6,364 bases of DNA from Oscillospiraceae bacterium (GTDB lineage Bacteria > Bacillota > Clostridia > Oscillospirales > Acutalibacteraceae), in assembly GCA_031254555.1 (NCBI GenBank), contig JAIRUF010000028.1, forward strand, positions 1 through 6,364. Direction: 5' to 3'. The notes beneath the pieces were generated by a model. It was not told the origin of the DNA. It saw only the letters and a program-made list of their open reading frames with translations, and did no database searches. Position 1 is the first letter of the stretch; every line of letters begins with the position of its first letter. The translations under genes were made by a program, and so were the position numbers. Of the stretch, positions 4,997 through 6,364 are shown piece by piece.

Positions 4997-5162
4997 TGAG
5001 GTAATTTTCTTTTTTTGATTCATAGGGTTTATAATAATTACTTAAAAATTTTGACTCTTACTTTTCTGCAAATGGAACATTTAACAGAAAATTTATTTTT
5101 TAAATCAATTTATCTTTTTGATCATTTGGCGTAAATATTGCGATGTATCACAGCTGCAAAAA
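4997..5162. other. AT-rich spacer without recognisable gene
   Basis: This is part of the gene-free stretch 4790-5241. It has no ORF with a ribosome binding site on either strand. A loose minus-strand promoter-like pair exists (TTGATT, then TTAAAT after about 18 bases, near 5080-5110) that would feed into the terminator at 4951-4996. Nothing else is seen. Confidence 0.4.
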
Positions 5163-5202
5163 CAGGAACACCGTCCGTAAATTTTAGCGGACGGTGTTCC
5201 TG
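5158..5202 (-). terminator. Intrinsic terminator of the repeat surface-protein gene
   Basis: A perfect, GC-rich 15-bp stem (5188-5202 with 5163-5177, ten-base loop) is followed on the minus strand by TTTTTGC. It lies 40 bases after the stop codon at 5242-5244. The plus-strand side lacks a T-run, so it is directional. Confidence 0.88.
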
Positions 5203-5241
5203 GCAAAATCATATCTTTACTGTGATAAACATGTTAAATTA

Positions 5242-6364
5242 TTATACCCTTTGCGCTTTTTGCTGAACGTCAAACCAGCTGGCAAGTGTCAGTGACATGC
5301 CGCCAATCAGTAACCACAACAACATATTACTGTTATCGTCAGTATTTGGCTTGTCTTTGTTGTTGCCGGAATTGTTATTTCCGGGATTTGTCGAAGTAGT
5401 TCCCTCTGATGGGTTAGTTCCCTCCGGAGGAGTAGTTCCTTCAGGCGGAGTAGTTCCTTCAGGCGGGTTCGTTTCACCTGCAGCATTGACCGTCAGCGTG
5501 AAAGTGATTGACTCGCTTTGCTGACCGTTGGCGACTGTCAGTACAACGGGATATGTCCCCGCTGGCAACCCTGCCGCAATCTCAAGTTTTTTCGTGTCGT
5601 CGTTCCATGTGATTTTTTCGTTACCGGAGGTTTTCGTTACCGTAACATCTGTACCCGTGACGGTGTATACGCCCGTAGCTGCCGCGGTGTAGCCCTCTGT
5701 CAGCGTCATGGCTGTGGGGCCGGTGATACCGGGTTCGATATATTCCGAAGCGGCGACCTCGATCTTAGCGTACCGGTGATCTGGGGTGATTTTTGTCGTG
5801 GAACCGTCGCCCGTGAGAGGCGTGGTGCTTGGAGTTGTCGATCCGTTCACATAATAGGTATATCCATCCGGAACGGTGTATTCCTCGTTCACTTCGGAGT
5901 AGATCCTAATCGCGTAGCTGTTGCCGATTGCTGTGAGCGTTCCGCCGGTGATGTTGATATACTCGTTCGTATCAAGGCCTTCGCTCCAGAACCCTGAGCC
6001 GCCAGCGGCGGTTACGTTTGCGTTGCCATTTATGGTTATGCCGCCTTCGCCCTTGTCGCCGGCATAAATGCCATAGGTGTATCCGGCTGAGCCTCCCGTG
6101 GCGTTCACAGTTGCGCTGTCACTCACGGTGATATCGCCGGAAGAGAGGCCAAAACTGGTGCCGTCACTTGGCGCCGATCCGCCTTTGGCGGTTACGGACG
6201 CGCTGTCGCTGATGGTGAGATTATTGTCCACATAAATGCCGGTACCCCAGTCCGATGATGCGCCGCCCGTGGCTGTTACAGTCGCGCTGCCGCTGATGGT
6301 AAGGTTCTCCGCAGCAATGCCGTCACTATATTCCCCCGCGCCGCCCGTAACGGTCAGGCTTCCG
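5242..6364 (-). CDS. Large repeat-containing cell-surface protein, C-terminal part (5' end beyond the right edge)
   Basis: The reading frame is open to the right edge, giving 373 residues of a longer protein; a GTG at 6229-6231 lies inside a repeat and is not the start. In order there are Gly/Ser/Thr-rich repeats of 27-31 residues with a core like LTISGSATVTATGG (down to about 5900), likely coils of a right-handed beta-helix. Then come a short YYVNGSTTP segment, an Ig-like domain (about 5490-5735, TLTEGYTAAATG to ITFTLTVNA), a PEGT/Asn-rich wall-spanning linker, and a C-terminal KPNTDDNSN, hydrophobic segment and short tail ending QQKAQRV. This is the plan of a Gram-positive surface adhesin or carbohydrate-binding protein. 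The usual PxTGD sorting motif is altered: at 5335-5349 it reads PNTDD. The gene is visibly more GC-rich than its neighbours. The ligand is unknown. Confidence 0.83.
   Translation of the reverse strand, partial: GSLTVTGGAGEYSDGIAAENLTISGSATVTATGGASSDWGTGIYVDNNLTISDSASVTAKGGSAPSDGTSFGLSSGDITVSDSATVNATGGSAGYTYGIYAGDKGEGGITINGNANVTAAGGSGFWSEGLDTNEYINITGGTLTAIGNSYAIRIYSEVNEEYTVPDGYTYYVNGSTTPSTTPLTGDGSTTKITPDHRYAKIEVAASEYIEPGITGPTAMTLTEGYTAAATGVYTVTGTDVTVTKTSGNEKITWNDDTKKLEIAAGLPAGTYPVVLTVANGQQSESITFTLTVNAAGETNPPEGTTPPEGTTPPEGTNPSEGTTSTNPGNNNSGNNKDKPNTDDNSNMLLWLLIGGMSLTLASWFDVQQKAQRV
5396..5467 (-). repeat. Four tandem 18-bp units encoding the PEGTTP linker
   Basis: Units at 5396-5413, 5414-5431, 5432-5449 and 5450-5467 each encode a PPEGTT-like hexapeptide. 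The last two differ only at the final base; the first two have diverged. Being a multiple of three, copy-number change would lengthen or shorten the wall-spanning stalk without a frameshift. Confidence 0.85.
5959..6363 (-). repeat. Tandem protein repeats, 27-31 residues each
   Basis: Units can be laid out at about 6307-6363 (partial), 6223-6306 (28 residues), 6133-6222 (30), 6040-6132 (31) and 5959-6039 (27), followed by a degenerate INITGGTLTAIG unit from 5958. The shared core is (N)(I/L)T(I/V)SxSAxVTAxGG, then a variable loop often ending in G-I-Y or G-L. The strict spacing of the TVT-like strands fits stacked beta-helix coils. More units probably lie beyond the window. Confidence 0.8.

Noticed and set aside
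5518..5997. Plus-strand open frame of about 159 codons
   Set aside because: It lies wholly antisense to the repeat surface-protein gene, has no ribosome binding site, and its product is Cys/Arg-rich without recognisable motifs. It is a by-product of GC-rich coding on the other strand.
6229..6231. GTG as the true start of the repeat protein
   Set aside because: It falls in the middle of a repeat array. The same frame continues with further repeat units to the right edge and no ribosome binding site precedes it.
5900..6364. CRISPR-like or satellite DNA repeats
   Set aside because: The periodicity is in the protein (27-31 residues), unit lengths vary and the DNA units are diverged. There are no identical repeats with unique spacers.

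Overview
The window looks like chromosomal DNA of a low-to-moderate-GC Firmicute, probably a Clostridia member. The evidence is strong AGGAGG-type ribosome binding sites, AT-rich spacers with sigma-A-like promoters, U-tailed hairpin terminators, and Gram-positive surface proteins with sortase-type C-termini. No phage, IS element, CRISPR array, tRNA or rRNA is visible.

Layout. Positions 1-466 (minus strand) hold the 5' end of an acetolactate synthase large-subunit gene (ilvB) with a complete attenuation leader: a consensus promoter, a 32-codon leader peptide full of Ile/Val/Leu codons, mutually exclusive RNA hairpins and a terminator just before the structural gene. Divergently, 670-1590 (plus) encodes a 1-phosphofructokinase-family sugar kinase. 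A 69-residue orphan protein follows at 1834-2043, then thiamine pyrophosphokinase (thiN) at 2309-2950, then a small GlcG/HbpS-family protein at 3178-3600. Each plus-strand gene has its own ribosome binding site. Hairpins separate them, so they are probably monocistronic rather than one operon.

From 3616 to the right edge transcription is leftward. A bidirectional terminator closes both the GlcG-like gene and a secreted surface-protein gene (3764-4789) that has a signal peptide and a TPKTGD sorting signal. After an AT-rich, gene-free stretch of about 450 bases containing two hairpin terminators, a second surface-protein gene enters from the right (5242-6364, 5' end missing). It has 27-31-residue Gly/Ser/Thr-rich repeats, an Ig-like domain, a PEGT linker and a membrane anchor whose sorting motif is degenerate. 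It is visibly more GC-rich than everything else here.

Functionally these are housekeeping metabolism genes (branched-chain amino acid synthesis, fructose-1-phosphate use, thiamine cofactor formation) beside cell-surface genes; no single pathway joins them. The best regulatory observation is the ilv leader-peptide attenuator, a design best known from proteobacteria, in a sequence that otherwise looks clostridial. The best protein observation is the ThiN active-site-region substitution (GGLYSH where the family usually has GGRxDH). I do not see an obviously new multi-gene system.
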